Below are positions 22,263 through 31,149 of a stretch of DNA of 42,580 nt, piece after piece (positions within the stretch are counted from its first letter, which is position 1; every line of letters begins with the position of its first letter). The DNA is taken from positions 1 through 42,580 of the forward strand of contig NZ_SLWU01000022.1 in the NCBI RefSeq assembly GCF_004345675.1, given 5' to 3'. The DNA comes from Caldanaerobacter subterraneus. GTDB lineage: Bacteria; Bacillota; Thermoanaerobacteria; Thermoanaerobacterales; Thermoanaerobacteraceae. The notes beneath the pieces are model-generated. The model made no database searches. It had not been told where the DNA came from and saw nothing but the letters and a program-made list of their open reading frames with translations. Made by a program: the position numbers and the translations under genes.

Positions 22263-23678
22263 TTACTTATCTATTTTTGTGATTCCTAATTCACTGTAGA
22301 CATTATAGTTCAAAGATTCCAACAGCTCTTCTAATTCCATCTCCCTTCTTACACCAGAAGATGCTTCTTTTATGAAGATGGTTTTTAATGTCAATAATAT
22401 TATCTTAATATCAAGCCACAAAGAGTAATTTGTGATATATATAAGGTCCAATCTCAATTTGTCGTCCACATCTGTCTTATACTTTCCAAAAACTTGTGCA
22501 AGACCTGTTATCCCTGCCTTTACATTATGCCTGTACTTGTATGAAGGATACTGCTTTTCAAATTGTTCTACAAAATATGGTCTTTCAGGTCTTGGACCTA
22601 CAAAGCTCATATCGCCTTTCAAAACGTTAAATAATTGTGGTAGTTCATCAAGTCTAGTTGCTCTTAATATCTTGCCTACTTTTGTAATCCTCGGATCGTC
22701 CTCTGTAGCTAAAACAGGTCCTGTCATCTTTTCAGCATCTTTGACCATCGTCCTAAACTTATACACATTAAACTTCTTACCTTTTTCTGTCACTCTTAGC
22801 TGCTTATAAATCACTGGACCGGGTGAAGTCACTTTAATTAATACAGCAATTATAACCATTAGCGGCAAAGTAACCAATATGCCAATTAGTGAAAAGATAA
22901 TATCAAAAAGTCTTTTAATCAATTTATCTTCACTAGTCAATGAAGGATAATTCACACTTATAGCAGGAACATCATCAAATTGCACAAATTGAGATCTCAC
23001 TAAAAGGATATCTCTTAAATTTGGAACGATGAAAAGATGTTTTTTAAATTTTATTGAATCGTAAAAGAGAGTGGTCTTAAGGTCCTCACTAACTCCACTA
23101 GATATGTATATCGCATCTATTTCATTAATGTGATTAATAATCTCATCATATCTTTGAGGACTTATTATGTACTTTATATCAAACCAACCTCTGGAACTTG
23201 AAATTAATTTCTTCGCCAATTTTTCTGCTACTTCTTTTTCACCTATAATCATTACTTTCTTCTCGCCATGTACATATTTTCTTACATTTTGCACTAAATA
23301 TCTCCACAGGGATAATAATACAAGCTGAACTCCAAAAGCTATAAAAAATATGCTTCGTGGAAATGCAAACTGTCTTATAAAAAATGTTGAAGCTACTGTT
23401 ATAACCTGCAATAACGATAAAGAAATGATTAAAGAAAAAACTATGTCCCCATAACTTTTTCGCGATATAGTATATAAACCGTAAACATGAAATAAAATAA
23501 TGGCAGACAATGTAATTACAGGTATTAATTTATAATAAGGTTGAAGATTTACAATTGTCGGATTCGTTCCAAATTTGATGATATATGCAAGTATAAATCC
23601 TACGTGGATTAATAGTAAATCTACAATAAAGACAATAAATTTGCTTAATTTAAAGAATTTATGAAAATGAGTATGCAT
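22263..23678 (-). CDS. Polyprenyl glycosylphosphotransferase (WbaP/WcaJ-like), intact copy
   Basis: This is the initiating enzyme that moves a sugar-1-phosphate from a UDP-sugar to undecaprenyl phosphate. The 471-residue protein has four N-terminal membrane helices (residues ~15-120), a cytoplasmic Rossmann-like domain, then a membrane-associated catalytic domain: KRLFDIIFSLIGILVTLPLM, VTSPGPVIYKQLRV, KFRTM, TRLDELPQLFNVLKGDMSFV and GPRPERPYFV. All catalytic-domain motifs are present. ATG follows AGGTGG by 7 bases. It occurs at the promoter-distal end of the polysaccharide operon. A truncated near-copy of its first ~160 codons lies at 27356-27836 in the same orientation. Confidence 0.93.
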   Translation of the reverse strand: MHTHFHKFFKLSKFIVFIVDLLLIHVGFILAYIIKFGTNPTIVNLQPYYKLIPVITLSAIILFHVYGLYTISRKSYGDIVFSLIISLSLLQVITVASTFFIRQFAFPRSIFFIAFGVQLVLLSLWRYLVQNVRKYVHGEKKVMIIGEKEVAEKLAKKLISSSRGWFDIKYIISPQRYDEIINHINEIDAIYISSGVSEDLKTTLFYDSIKFKKHLFIVPNLRDILLVRSQFVQFDDVPAISVNYPSLTSEDKLIKRLFDIIFSLIGILVTLPLMVIIAVLIKVTSPGPVIYKQLRVTEKGKKFNVYKFRTMVKDAEKMTGPVLATEDDPRITKVGKILRATRLDELPQLFNVLKGDMSFVGPRPERPYFVEQFEKQYPSYKYRHNVKAGITGLAQVFGKYKTDVDDKLRLDLIYITNYSLWLDIKIILLTLKTIFIKEASSGVRREMELEELLESLNYNVYSELGITKIDK

Positions 23679-23719
23679 AGAGACACCACCTATTAAAATA
23701 ATTTGTCACTTGGGTAGAA

Positions 23720-24622
23720 TTATCGTTGCAGATTTAAAGCTTTTTGGGTACGTGCATTTATCTTATAATTTTTAAACAACCGGTTTATATCATCTTTGCT
23801 TTTGACATAACTTTTCATTATTTCACTATAATCGATAAAATTATTTACCTTATTAATATTAAATCTACAGAACAATAATATCTTCAAATACAGAAAAGTT
23901 CTATATTTATCATCAATAGTCTTTTTTAATTTCAGTCTCATAAAAAGTTTTTCATAAGATGAATATAACACGAGAAAATATATGTATGGAATAAACATCA
24001 TTGAAAGAGTTATTGGTAAAATAAAATCTTTTATAAATTCCAAAAGAACAATATCTTTTATATCACTTAAAAATCTGTTTAATGAACTAAATATTAAAAA
24101 CAAACCAACACCTGCAGTCGTGTATCTCAACAGATTAGCTGTTACTTCGTACTCTTTATTTTCATACTCTACCTCGTGTTCAGCAATTCCTAGCATAAGA
24201 GATAAAAAAACAAACAAAGGAATTAAAATAATTTCACAGATTAATGAAAAGTTGTACGAATCCACAATAAATCCCACCAGAACACCTATGCTGAGATTAT
24301 TTTTTGCCATCTCTTTAAAGTATTTCATATCTTTAGCTTCGTTTATCGATTTTATAGTAGAAGGAATAGCAGTAACTATATACCATATAATAGTATCTTT
24401 TAATAATTTAAACTCCCAGAGTCCAATTTTAAACAATATAAAAACTGTTAATGATACATATAAAACCATACTTATATGCCAACCAATCAATTTTCTGTCA
24501 AAAAATGCTTTGAGAAGATCCCATAACGAGTGCCTAGTATCTTTTTTATAGATCACTAAAACCAATAATATGAGTAGCCAAAAACCAATTGCTAACTCCC
24601 TATTGCTAAAATTTTCTAGCAT
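23720..24622 (-). CDS. Multi-pass membrane protein of unknown function
   Basis: This is a 300-residue protein with at least six hydrophobic segments: one at residues ~12-25 (AIGFWLLILLVLVI), one near 52-65, one near 108-140 (CEIILIPLFVFLSLMLGI), one near 170-182, and a pair near 205-225 (ILPITLSMMFIPYIYFLVL). A charged cytoplasmic tail of ~70 residues ends in NARTQKALNLQR. It lacks features of Wzx flippases (too short), Wzy polymerases or acyltransferases that I can recognise. It lies in the recombined middle of the polysaccharide cluster, between the sugar-phosphate transferase and a broken glycosyltransferase. It might be an accessory polysaccharide protein or an incoming defence-type membrane protein; the sequence does not decide. 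Confidence 0.65.
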   Translation of the reverse strand: MLENFSNRELAIGFWLLILLVLVIYKKDTRHSLWDLLKAFFDRKLIGWHISMVLYVSLTVFILFKIGLWEFKLLKDTIIWYIVTAIPSTIKSINEAKDMKYFKEMAKNNLSIGVLVGFIVDSYNFSLICEIILIPLFVFLSLMLGIAEHEVEYENKEYEVTANLLRYTTAGVGLFLIFSSLNRFLSDIKDIVLLEFIKDFILPITLSMMFIPYIYFLVLYSSYEKLFMRLKLKKTIDDKYRTFLYLKILLFCRFNINKVNNFIDYSEIMKSYVKSKDDINRLFKNYKINARTQKALNLQR

Positions 24623-24643
24623 TTTGCTTTACTCCTCGTAAAA

Positions 24644-25655
24644 TTATAACATTTTGCTAGATTTTTGCCTAATGACTTCTTGATACACTTCCATAGTCTG
24701 TTTGGCCATGCGTTCAAAAGTAAAAAACTCTTCGTATCTTTTTCGCCCCGCTAATCCAAACCTAATACGCTTATGAGAATCTAATATTAGTTCCTTCAAA
24801 CGTTTTTTCAGTTCCTCTTTATCTCCCCTTGGAATAATGTATCCTGTTAGTCCATCAATAACCGCTTCTTTTACTCCTCCTACATCAGAAGCTATAACTG
24901 GAAGTCCTGCCCGCATTGCTTCCAAAATAGAACGTGGAAATCCTTCCCATTTTGATGTTAGAATAAAAATCTGTGCTTTTGCCAATCTAAAAGGCACATC
25001 ATCACAAGCACCAGAAAATTGAACTTTATCTGAAATTCCTAACTTTTCAGCTCTCTCTCTAACTATTCCTATCAATGGCCCATCACCTACTAATTCAAAT
25101 GTCCAGGATAAATCTTTCAGTTCCTCAAGAGTTTCTAACAATAAAATATGATCTTTTTGTTCTTCAAAGCGAGCTACCATAATTAAATGTACTGGTTCAA
25201 CTTCAGGTTTAGCAAAAAGAGTACTATCAATATCAGGCACCCCATTATGAATTGTAACAATTTTGCTTGGGTGGGTAATTTTGTACCTTATAGCAAGTTC
25301 ACGATCGTGGTTAGAAACTGTAATTATTTTACCAGCAAAGGGAGCTGCTAATTTTTCTGCCCACCTATAAACTATCTGTTGCCTCTTAGGAACTCCTTCA
25401 GTGAAAGCCCAACCATGGGCTGTAAAAACTACAGGTATTTTCAACCACTTTGCAGCCAATCGGCCTAACCATCCAGCTTTTGATGAATGCAAAAAAATAA
25501 TATCAGGTTTTACTTCAAATAATCCCTTTCAGTAATCCGTGAACATTTTCTACGTATAGCAATCTTTTTTGCCAACACTCTGATGGTTCCGTCTTGTATG
25601 TTATACATAAGTGGTTTAATCTCTCTATTGCTAATTGTTTCTACTTGCAAAAAGC
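24644..25655 (-). pseudogene. GT4 glycosyltransferase, 5'-truncated and frameshifted
   Basis: The intact reading frame (24644-25492) covers most of a GT4 enzyme: LHSSKAGWLGRLAAKW, VFTAHGWAFTEG, and the nucleotide-sugar site WEGFPRSILEAM (E-x7-E) with GGVKEAVIDGLTGY. The enzyme lacks its first ~100 residues. The frame continues upstream as GLFEVKPDIIF and then hits a stop, while a neighbouring frame reads REIKPL, TIRVLAK and RRKCSRIT, the eroded remains of the preceding segment typical of EpsD-like enzymes. The recognisable part stops near 25655, exactly where the WYL-nuclease gene ends. The gene was therefore cut by the event that brought in that neighbour. A product starting at the TTG at 25492 would lack the acceptor domain and is unlikely to work. 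Confidence 0.75.
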
Positions 25656-25658
25656 TGT

Positions 25659-26651
25659 CTACGCTCTCACCCATAATAGAAATATGATTATAATGAAAAT
25701 AATCACAACAGTCAGGCAGCCAGATTCCTGTTTCTTCTGCGAACTTATCCCCCGTCTCCGTCCTTCGAAACTCGTAATGGCTCTGTCTTTCCATGGTATG
25801 GAAGTTACCACGCCACCGGGTCCGACTGTCCATACTTCAAAGGTATATCCGTTCTCAATAGCATACTGTTCTATCGCTTGAAATTTTGCCAGGTTTATAG
25901 CCAACGAAACATCTCTCTTGGATTTTATTTCAACAATTACCTTTCTGCCGTTACTGTATGTAACAAGTAGATCTGGCATATAGAAGCTTTGAACTGATCC
26001 TGCCCAAAAGCGAATCTTAAACGGTTCTATTTCATAGGCAACAACTTCATCGTCTTCATCAAGTGCAGTCATCACCTTTTCTTCCAGGGGCGATCTACAT
26101 TTACCAAAGGAGTTTGTTAATTTTAATGAATGCCATAGTTTTGGATATTCTTTATCTGCACCCACTTCGTCAACCCAGGATGGTTTTTGCCGTAACACCG
26201 GCTTTGACCCATAGTAGCCGTATACTTTTCCATCTACAGAGGATTTCCTAGCACTACCATCCTGCGAGATTGAAAGTTGATTATTTAACTCGCAAACGCT
26301 TTGGAGAATTTTTGCCTTTCCTATAAAGGTATCATCAAACTTATCCTTCAAAGAGCCAATATCAATGTCTTCAAAGAAGATGTATTCATTAACCAACGTC
26401 ACTCCGCTCATTCGGTCAAGGCGAAAGGTACGAAGCTCTCCGCGTAACTCACAAAATCCAGCGACATACACATATATTACCCCACTACCAAAAGTCCTGT
26501 ACTGAAACAATACCCACGGATGGACAGTGCGTCTTGTTTCTTCCCCTTTTTCATTAACATAGCGAAAGTTTATCTTGCATCGGTACTTTATAGCAATTTT
26601 GATTATCCTTTTGTTTTCGTCTATTGCAGCACTAGCCGCCCGGTTTTCCAT
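25659..26651 (-). CDS. WYL-domain protein with TnsA-like nuclease domain and C-terminal membrane anchor
   Basis: This is a 330-residue three-part protein. Residues ~12-92 form a WYL domain (AIKYRCKINFRYVNEKGEE, HPWVLFQYR, GELRTFRLDRMSGV), a ligand-sensing fold common in defence and DNA-damage regulators. Residues ~186-275 resemble a PD-(D/E)XK nuclease of TnsA/Vsr-like type: SPLEEKVMTAL (E190/E191), YMPDLLVTY with D227 and VIVEIKSK with E241 and K243. The last 20 residues are a membrane helix (CLTVVIIFIIIIFLLWV). There is no HTH, so it is not an ordinary WYL repressor. The start is the ATG at 26651 after GGGGGG; the frame runs 66 codons further upstream without a ribosome binding site. It lies between two broken polysaccharide genes and has no role there, so it looks acquired. 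Confidence 0.75.
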   Translation of the reverse strand: MENRAASAAIDENKRIIKIAIKYRCKINFRYVNEKGEETRRTVHPWVLFQYRTFGSGVIYVYVAGFCELRGELRTFRLDRMSGVTLVNEYIFFEDIDIGSLKDKFDDTFIGKAKILQSVCELNNQLSISQDGSARKSSVDGKVYGYYGSKPVLRQKPSWVDEVGADKEYPKLWHSLKLTNSFGKCRSPLEEKVMTALDEDDEVVAYEIEPFKIRFWAGSVQSFYMPDLLVTYSNGRKVIVEIKSKRDVSLAINLAKFQAIEQYAIENGYTFEVWTVGPGGVVTSIPWKDRAITSFEGRRRGISSQKKQESGCLTVVIIFIIIIFLLWVRA

Positions 26652-27355
26652 ATAATACCCCCCTATACCCCCTCGATTCGAGACATAAGAATTCCTCTCC
26701 TTCCTAAACAGAGCTTGTATTTTCAACAGGACGTTATTCCAAAAATTGTGGAAATTGAAGGTGGCAGTCCTCAACCACCTGTGATGTAACAGGGGTAGAC
26801 AAACCAGCCAAAAAAGTACTGCCCCCAATGCCAGTATATCACGAGTCACGTGGGAATTAAATAATCTCTGGTGATTTTCCTAGATCATGTGCAGATATCT
26901 TTGATAGACGTCATAGGTAGAACTAATGATGGACTTTTATGGCCCTAATCCCTCATGTTTAGAAGTCAACACCACCACATCGCTAACAGATAAAATCTCA
27001 GGCACATTTAACCAGTAGCATAAAAATTGCACCCGTGAGAGACCTTCCCTCTAGCTTTTATCTTTATCTTTTAAGTGATTTAAAAAAACCTGCCTCACTA
27101 AAAGCAAAATGCCTTTTGCATACTTTAGGAGCCATTTTTTCAGGCTTTTAAAAGCATTTCCTGATTTTTGTTGGCATTTATCTCCTCCACGCAAGTTATA
27201 ACTATATCTTGAGGAAAAAACCAATCCTCCCCAGATAAATTCTTCTTGAGTTGATAGGGAAGAAAAACGACTTAAATCTACCCCTACACTCTACCCTTAT
27301 GCCAGGAATAAAAAATAAATTTTCCCTTAGCTCAAAATCTAAATAGCAGGCATGT
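26652..27355 (-). other. Gene-poor scar with an unexplained 79-codon open frame
   Basis: This 700-base stretch holds no recognisable gene. On the minus strand 27051-27290 is open for 79 codons without a good start; it reads FSSLSTQEEFIWGGLVFSSR, then SGNAFKSLKKWLLKYAKGIL and ends in LNHLKDKDKS. An alternative frame begins with ATG after GGAGGAG (near 27180) but stops after nine codons. The stretch from 26652 to 26849 is open in the frame of the WYL protein and hydrophobic, but lacks a ribosome binding site. This is probably debris from the rearrangement that brought in the WYL gene. Confidence 0.3.
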
Positions 27356-27836
27356 TCTTCGCCAATTTTTCTCCTACTTCTTTTTCACCTACAATCATTA
27401 TCTTTTTCTCGCCATGCACATATTTTCTTACATTTTGTACTAAATATCTCCACAGTGATAATAATATGAGCTAAATTACAAAAGCTATAATAAATATGCT
27501 TCGTGGAAATGCAAACTGTCTTATAAAAAATGTTGAAGCTACTATTATAACCTGCAATAGCAATAAAGAAAGAATTAAAGAAAATACTATATCTCCATAA
27601 CTTTTTCGTGAAATAGTATATAAACCATAACCATGAAATAAAATAATAGCAGACAATGTAATTACGGGAATTAATTCATAATATGACTCAAGGTTCACAA
27701 TTGGAGGATTTGTTCCAAATTTGATAATATAAGCAACTATAAATCCTGTATGGATTAATAGTAAATCTGTAATAAAGACAATGAATTTGCTTAATTTGAA
27801 AAATTTATGAAAAATGCGTATGCATAAAGACATCAT
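27356..27836 (-). pseudogene. Truncated second copy of the polyprenyl glycosylphosphotransferase gene
   Basis: The N-terminal ~160 codons of the intact gene at 22263-23678 are repeated here with high DNA identity: FHKFFKLSKFIVFI, VAYIIKFGTNPPIVNL, YGLYTISRKSYGDIVFSLIL and STFFIRQFAFPRS. An in-frame TAG at 27471-27473 replaces the Gln of the intact copy (FGVQLVLLS). Beyond it the same frame continues as LSLWRYLVQNVRKYVHGEKK, IMIVGEKEV and EKLAK, then homology ends near 27356. The catalytic domain is absent. A 121-residue four-helix membrane piece could still be translated but would be inactive. The two copies are direct repeats about 4 kb apart. Confidence 0.9.
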
Positions 27837-27898
27837 CTCCTATATTTTGCTATTAAAATTTATATCAAATAGTTACTTGGGAAATTTCATGATTATAA

Positions 27899-29021
27899 TT
27901 ACAAATACAAACTATATATCTCATCCATTTCGCTTAAAACTTTCTCAATAGCATAATCTTGTATAATTTTTCCACCATCTTCTTCCATCTTAGTCCTCAA
28001 GATTTTATTTTCGGCTAATTTTGTAATTGCTTTAGCTGTTGCTTCTACATCATTTACAGGAACTAAGTACCCATTAACACCATCTACAACCAAACCTCTA
28101 TTTCCTCTTACATTTGTAGCAATAATAGGTTTACCTGCTGCCATTGCTTCCATTATAGCTCTTGGAAGACCTTCCCGCAAAGATGTTAATGCAAAAATAT
28201 CTATAGCATTTAAAATTTTTGAAATATCTCTTCTATATCCCAGAAATTTTATTCTGTTTCCTAAATTATTAAGCAAAACATGATTTTTTAATTTCTCTTC
28301 CTCTTCTCCAGTACCCACAATGAGATAGTAAATATTACTGTAATTTTTCAGGATTTTTATAGTGTCGATTATTTGTTTATGATTTTTGTTGATATTTATT
28401 TCTGCTACAGTCAATATTAAAACATCGTCTTCTGAAAAGCCTAATTCTTTTCTCAATTTTTTTCTTTTTTCTTCATCGTTTATACAATATTTATCAATGT
28501 CTAAACCAACACCATGCGCATAAAACACTGCATCTTTTTTTCTCAGTTTAAATTTCTTTGTAATATTAAAATCTTCTTCATTCATAGTTATAAGTTCATT
28601 TGTCTAATGAGCAGTTATTTTTTCCATTGTCTAATATATAAGTCAATTTTTTAAAGAAGTCACTTTATAAAAATAAAACCCATGTGCTGTATAAAGTACA
28701 GCTTTTTTAGTCGTAATTTTTGCAGCTAACCTTCCTAAAAAAGCTCCAACAGGCGTATGGACATGAACCAATGAAAATTTATTTTTTCTCATTACTCTTT
28801 ATTAATTGATTTAGTGCTCTTTTATTGCTCAAAGAATAAGGAGAACGTGAAAAATCAATATTATGGCATATAACATTTAAACCTTTTAGCTCATCCTGCC
28901 TATCGCCCAATTTTGTAGCTACATGAACTTTGTATCCTTTGTTTTGAAAGTATTGTATAAAAGGTAGATGAAAGTTTAATACATGATTTTCTACAGTTGC
29001 TATGAATAATATTTTATTCAT
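27899..29021 (-). pseudogene. GT4 glycosyltransferase broken by a frameshift and a stop
   Basis: A GT4 gene related to its intact neighbour at 29045 is preserved in pieces. The N-terminus (28779-29021) reads MNKILFIATVENHVLNFHLP and ends at NEKK in a run of A. One base missing there shifts the frame, and the next frame continues FSLVHVHTPVGAFLGRLAAK, then AVLYTAHGFYF. After a second lesion, EKITAH is followed by TAG where Trp is expected, then TNELITMNEEDFNITKKF. The C-terminal 228 residues (27899-28585) are open and include REGLPRAIMEAMAAGKP and NGYLVPV. The lesions are few and homology is high, so inactivation is recent. The C-terminal piece alone lacks the acceptor domain. Confidence 0.88.
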
Positions 29022-29044
29022 AATACTTCACCTAACTTTGATAA

Positions 29045-30217
29045 TTAATTTTCGATTTTTAACAAGTTTTTTATTATGTTCACTTGCTTCTCCAACACTT
29101 TTTCTTCATCATATAGTTCTATAGCCCTTTTTCTGCCTTTTGCACCCATTTCCGCTATTAATTCATCATTATCTACCAATCTTTTTATCGCTTCATATAT
29201 TTCTTTCGGTGAACTAACACTCACTAAAAATCCTGTCTCTCCATGCACTACTTCCTCTCTACATCCCCTTATGTTTGTTGCAACAACAGGTTTACCCATA
29301 GCCATTGCTTCTATAATAGACCTAGGCATTCCTTCCCGGTAAGATGGTAATACAAAAATATCACTTATTTTTAATAATTCTGGAATATCGTCTCTAAAGC
29401 CTGTTAATATAATTCTTTCTCTTAACTTTGTATCATCTAAATATGATTTTATTTTTTGCTTTGTTTCTTTATCTCTCTCATCTAACGAAGCATCACCAAT
29501 TATCATTAGATATAAATTGTTATACTCTTTAATCAGATATTTAAATGCTTCTAAAAGATCTAAAATACCCTTTTCTTCTACCAGTCTTCCTATAAAACAT
29601 ATAACTTTACTATCAACAGTAATACCCAAATTCTCTTTGTAACTTTTTATATCAATTTTTATATTCTCAGGATTAAATTTATTCAAGTCAACTCCATTGT
29701 TAATCCATGCTATTCGATCTTTGTCTATAATTTTTAAATCCAGTGCAAGCTTATAATCTTCCTGACTTTGAGTAAATATATAATCTGTAAAATACTTCCC
29801 CATTATTTTTTCTATCGTAGCAAATAATTTATAACTTAAAAAGGACATATTTTCATGAAAATAAAACCCATGAGCTGTATAAATTACGACAGGAATACGT
29901 GCTAATTTTGCTGCTATTCTAGCTAAAACACCAGCCACTGGTGTATGAACATGAACTACATCATATTTACCATCTCTCATAATTTTGTACAGGTTAATTA
30001 TCGATTTTATATTGGATATTGGACTTATCTTTCGATCTATTTTTACATATTTAAATACATATCCACGCTTTTCTAATTCTTTTGATTCCTTACCTTCTGA
30101 GCAAGCAATCTCTACTATAAATCCCTCTTTTTTTAATCTATCAATTAATGGAAGAAGTAAATTTTTGACTGTATAATCAACTGCAGAAACTTGTAATATC
30201 TTAGGCAAAACTTTCAC
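29045..30217 (-). CDS. GT4 glycosyltransferase (EpsD-like), intact
   Basis: This is a retaining, GT-B fold sugar transferase acting on the lipid-linked repeat unit. The 390 residues are complete. The N-terminal acceptor domain has SAVDYTVKNLLLPLIDRLKK, VVHVHTPVAGVLARIAAKLA and YTAHGFYFHE. The donor domain has CFIGRLVEEKGILDLLEAF, IILTGFRDDIPELL and the E-x7-E nucleotide-sugar motif REGMPRSIIEAMAMG. Donor and acceptor cannot be predicted, although similar enzymes often transfer UDP-HexNAc. It overlaps the upstream epimerase by 4 bases. The broken paralogue lies immediately downstream. Confidence 0.9.
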   Translation of the reverse strand: MKVLPKILQVSAVDYTVKNLLLPLIDRLKKEGFIVEIACSEGKESKELEKRGYVFKYVKIDRKISPISNIKSIINLYKIMRDGKYDVVHVHTPVAGVLARIAAKLARIPVVIYTAHGFYFHENMSFLSYKLFATIEKIMGKYFTDYIFTQSQEDYKLALDLKIIDKDRIAWINNGVDLNKFNPENIKIDIKSYKENLGITVDSKVICFIGRLVEEKGILDLLEAFKYLIKEYNNLYLMIIGDASLDERDKETKQKIKSYLDDTKLRERIILTGFRDDIPELLKISDIFVLPSYREGMPRSIIEAMAMGKPVVATNIRGCREEVVHGETGFLVSVSSPKEIYEAIKRLVDNDELIAEMGAKGRKRAIELYDEEKVLEKQVNIIKNLLKIEN

Positions 30218-31149
30218 CTCTTTTTATACCAATCTATCGTCTTCCTTAACCCTTCCTCAAACTTAATACTAACTCTATATCCAAGTAGTTTTTTGGCTTT
30301 TTCTATCGATGCCAATGAATGTTTTACATCACCAATTCTTGGTTTATCATATAAAGGCTTTATATTAGTTCCAAGTATTTCATTTATTTTGTCAACTAAT
30401 TGATTTAAACTAATTCTCTCACCACATGCTATATTAATCACTTCACCATGTCCAACATTCTTCGATGTTGCAGCTAATATATTTGCTTCAACTACATTAT
30501 CTATATATGTAAAATCCCTCGTCTGTTCTCCATCTCCAAATATAACAGGAGATTCACCTTTTAAAATCTTGGTTATAAACTTAGGTATTACTGCAGCATA
30601 CTGCGAATTAGGATCTTGTTTAGGACCAAATACATTGAAATATCTTAATGATACAGTTTCTAAACCATATATATTATAAAATACCTTTCCATATAGTTCT
30701 TCAACATATTTTGTTACAGCATAAGGAGATAATGGATTGGGTGTCATATCTTCACTTTTAGGCAATATCTCCGTATCACCATATGCAGATGAAGAAGCAG
30801 CTATTACAACACGTTTTACCCCTGCTTCTTTAGCTGCAACCAATAAGTTTAATGTGCCATCAATGTTATTAGTATTACTAGATAGAGGATCTTCAACAGA
30901 TCTGGGAACAGATGATAATGCTGCTTGGTGTAGTATATAATCTATACCTTTAACTGCTTTTTTTACATCACTAATATTCTTTAAATCGCCTTCTATTAAC
31001 TCAATCTTATCTTTAAACTCTTCTATATTCTCCATTTTACCTGTTGAAAAATTGTCTATAATTCTTACTTTTTCACCTCTTTTTATAAGCTCTTCAGCTA
31101 TATTGGATCCAATAAATCCTGCTCCACCCGTAATTAAAAATGTCGCCAT
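30214..31149 (-). CDS. UDP-N-acetylhexosamine 4-epimerase, WbpP/TviC-like
   Basis: This is an NAD-dependent 4-epimerase of 311 residues. ITGGAGFIGSN near the N-terminus binds NAD. HQAALSSVPRSVEDP is characteristic of the WbpP/TviC group that prefers UDP-GlcNAc or its uronic acid. SSSAYGD and the YxxxK pair in SPYAVTKYVEELY provide catalysis, and GDGEQTRDFTYIDNVVEAN binds the UDP-sugar. Its ATG shares one base with the stop of the dehydrogenase gene (TAATG type), and together they match the TviB/TviC or WbpO/WbpP pair that makes UDP-GalNAcA from UDP-GlcNAc. The exact substrate is inferred from this pairing. Confidence 0.87.
   Translation of the reverse strand: MATFLITGGAGFIGSNIAEELIKRGEKVRIIDNFSTGKMENIEEFKDKIELIEGDLKNISDVKKAVKGIDYILHQAALSSVPRSVEDPLSSNTNNIDGTLNLLVAAKEAGVKRVVIAASSSAYGDTEILPKSEDMTPNPLSPYAVTKYVEELYGKVFYNIYGLETVSLRYFNVFGPKQDPNSQYAAVIPKFITKILKGESPVIFGDGEQTRDFTYIDNVVEANILAATSKNVGHGEVINIACGERISLNQLVDKINEILGTNIKPLYDKPRIGDVKHSLASIEKAKKLLGYRVSIKFEEGLRKTIDWYKKR

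Noticed and set aside
25656-25833. Minus-strand frame over the WYL gene end
   Set aside because: Upstream of about 25660 it is only another frame of the WYL gene; the remaining part is the eroded start of the glycosyltransferase and is covered by that entry.
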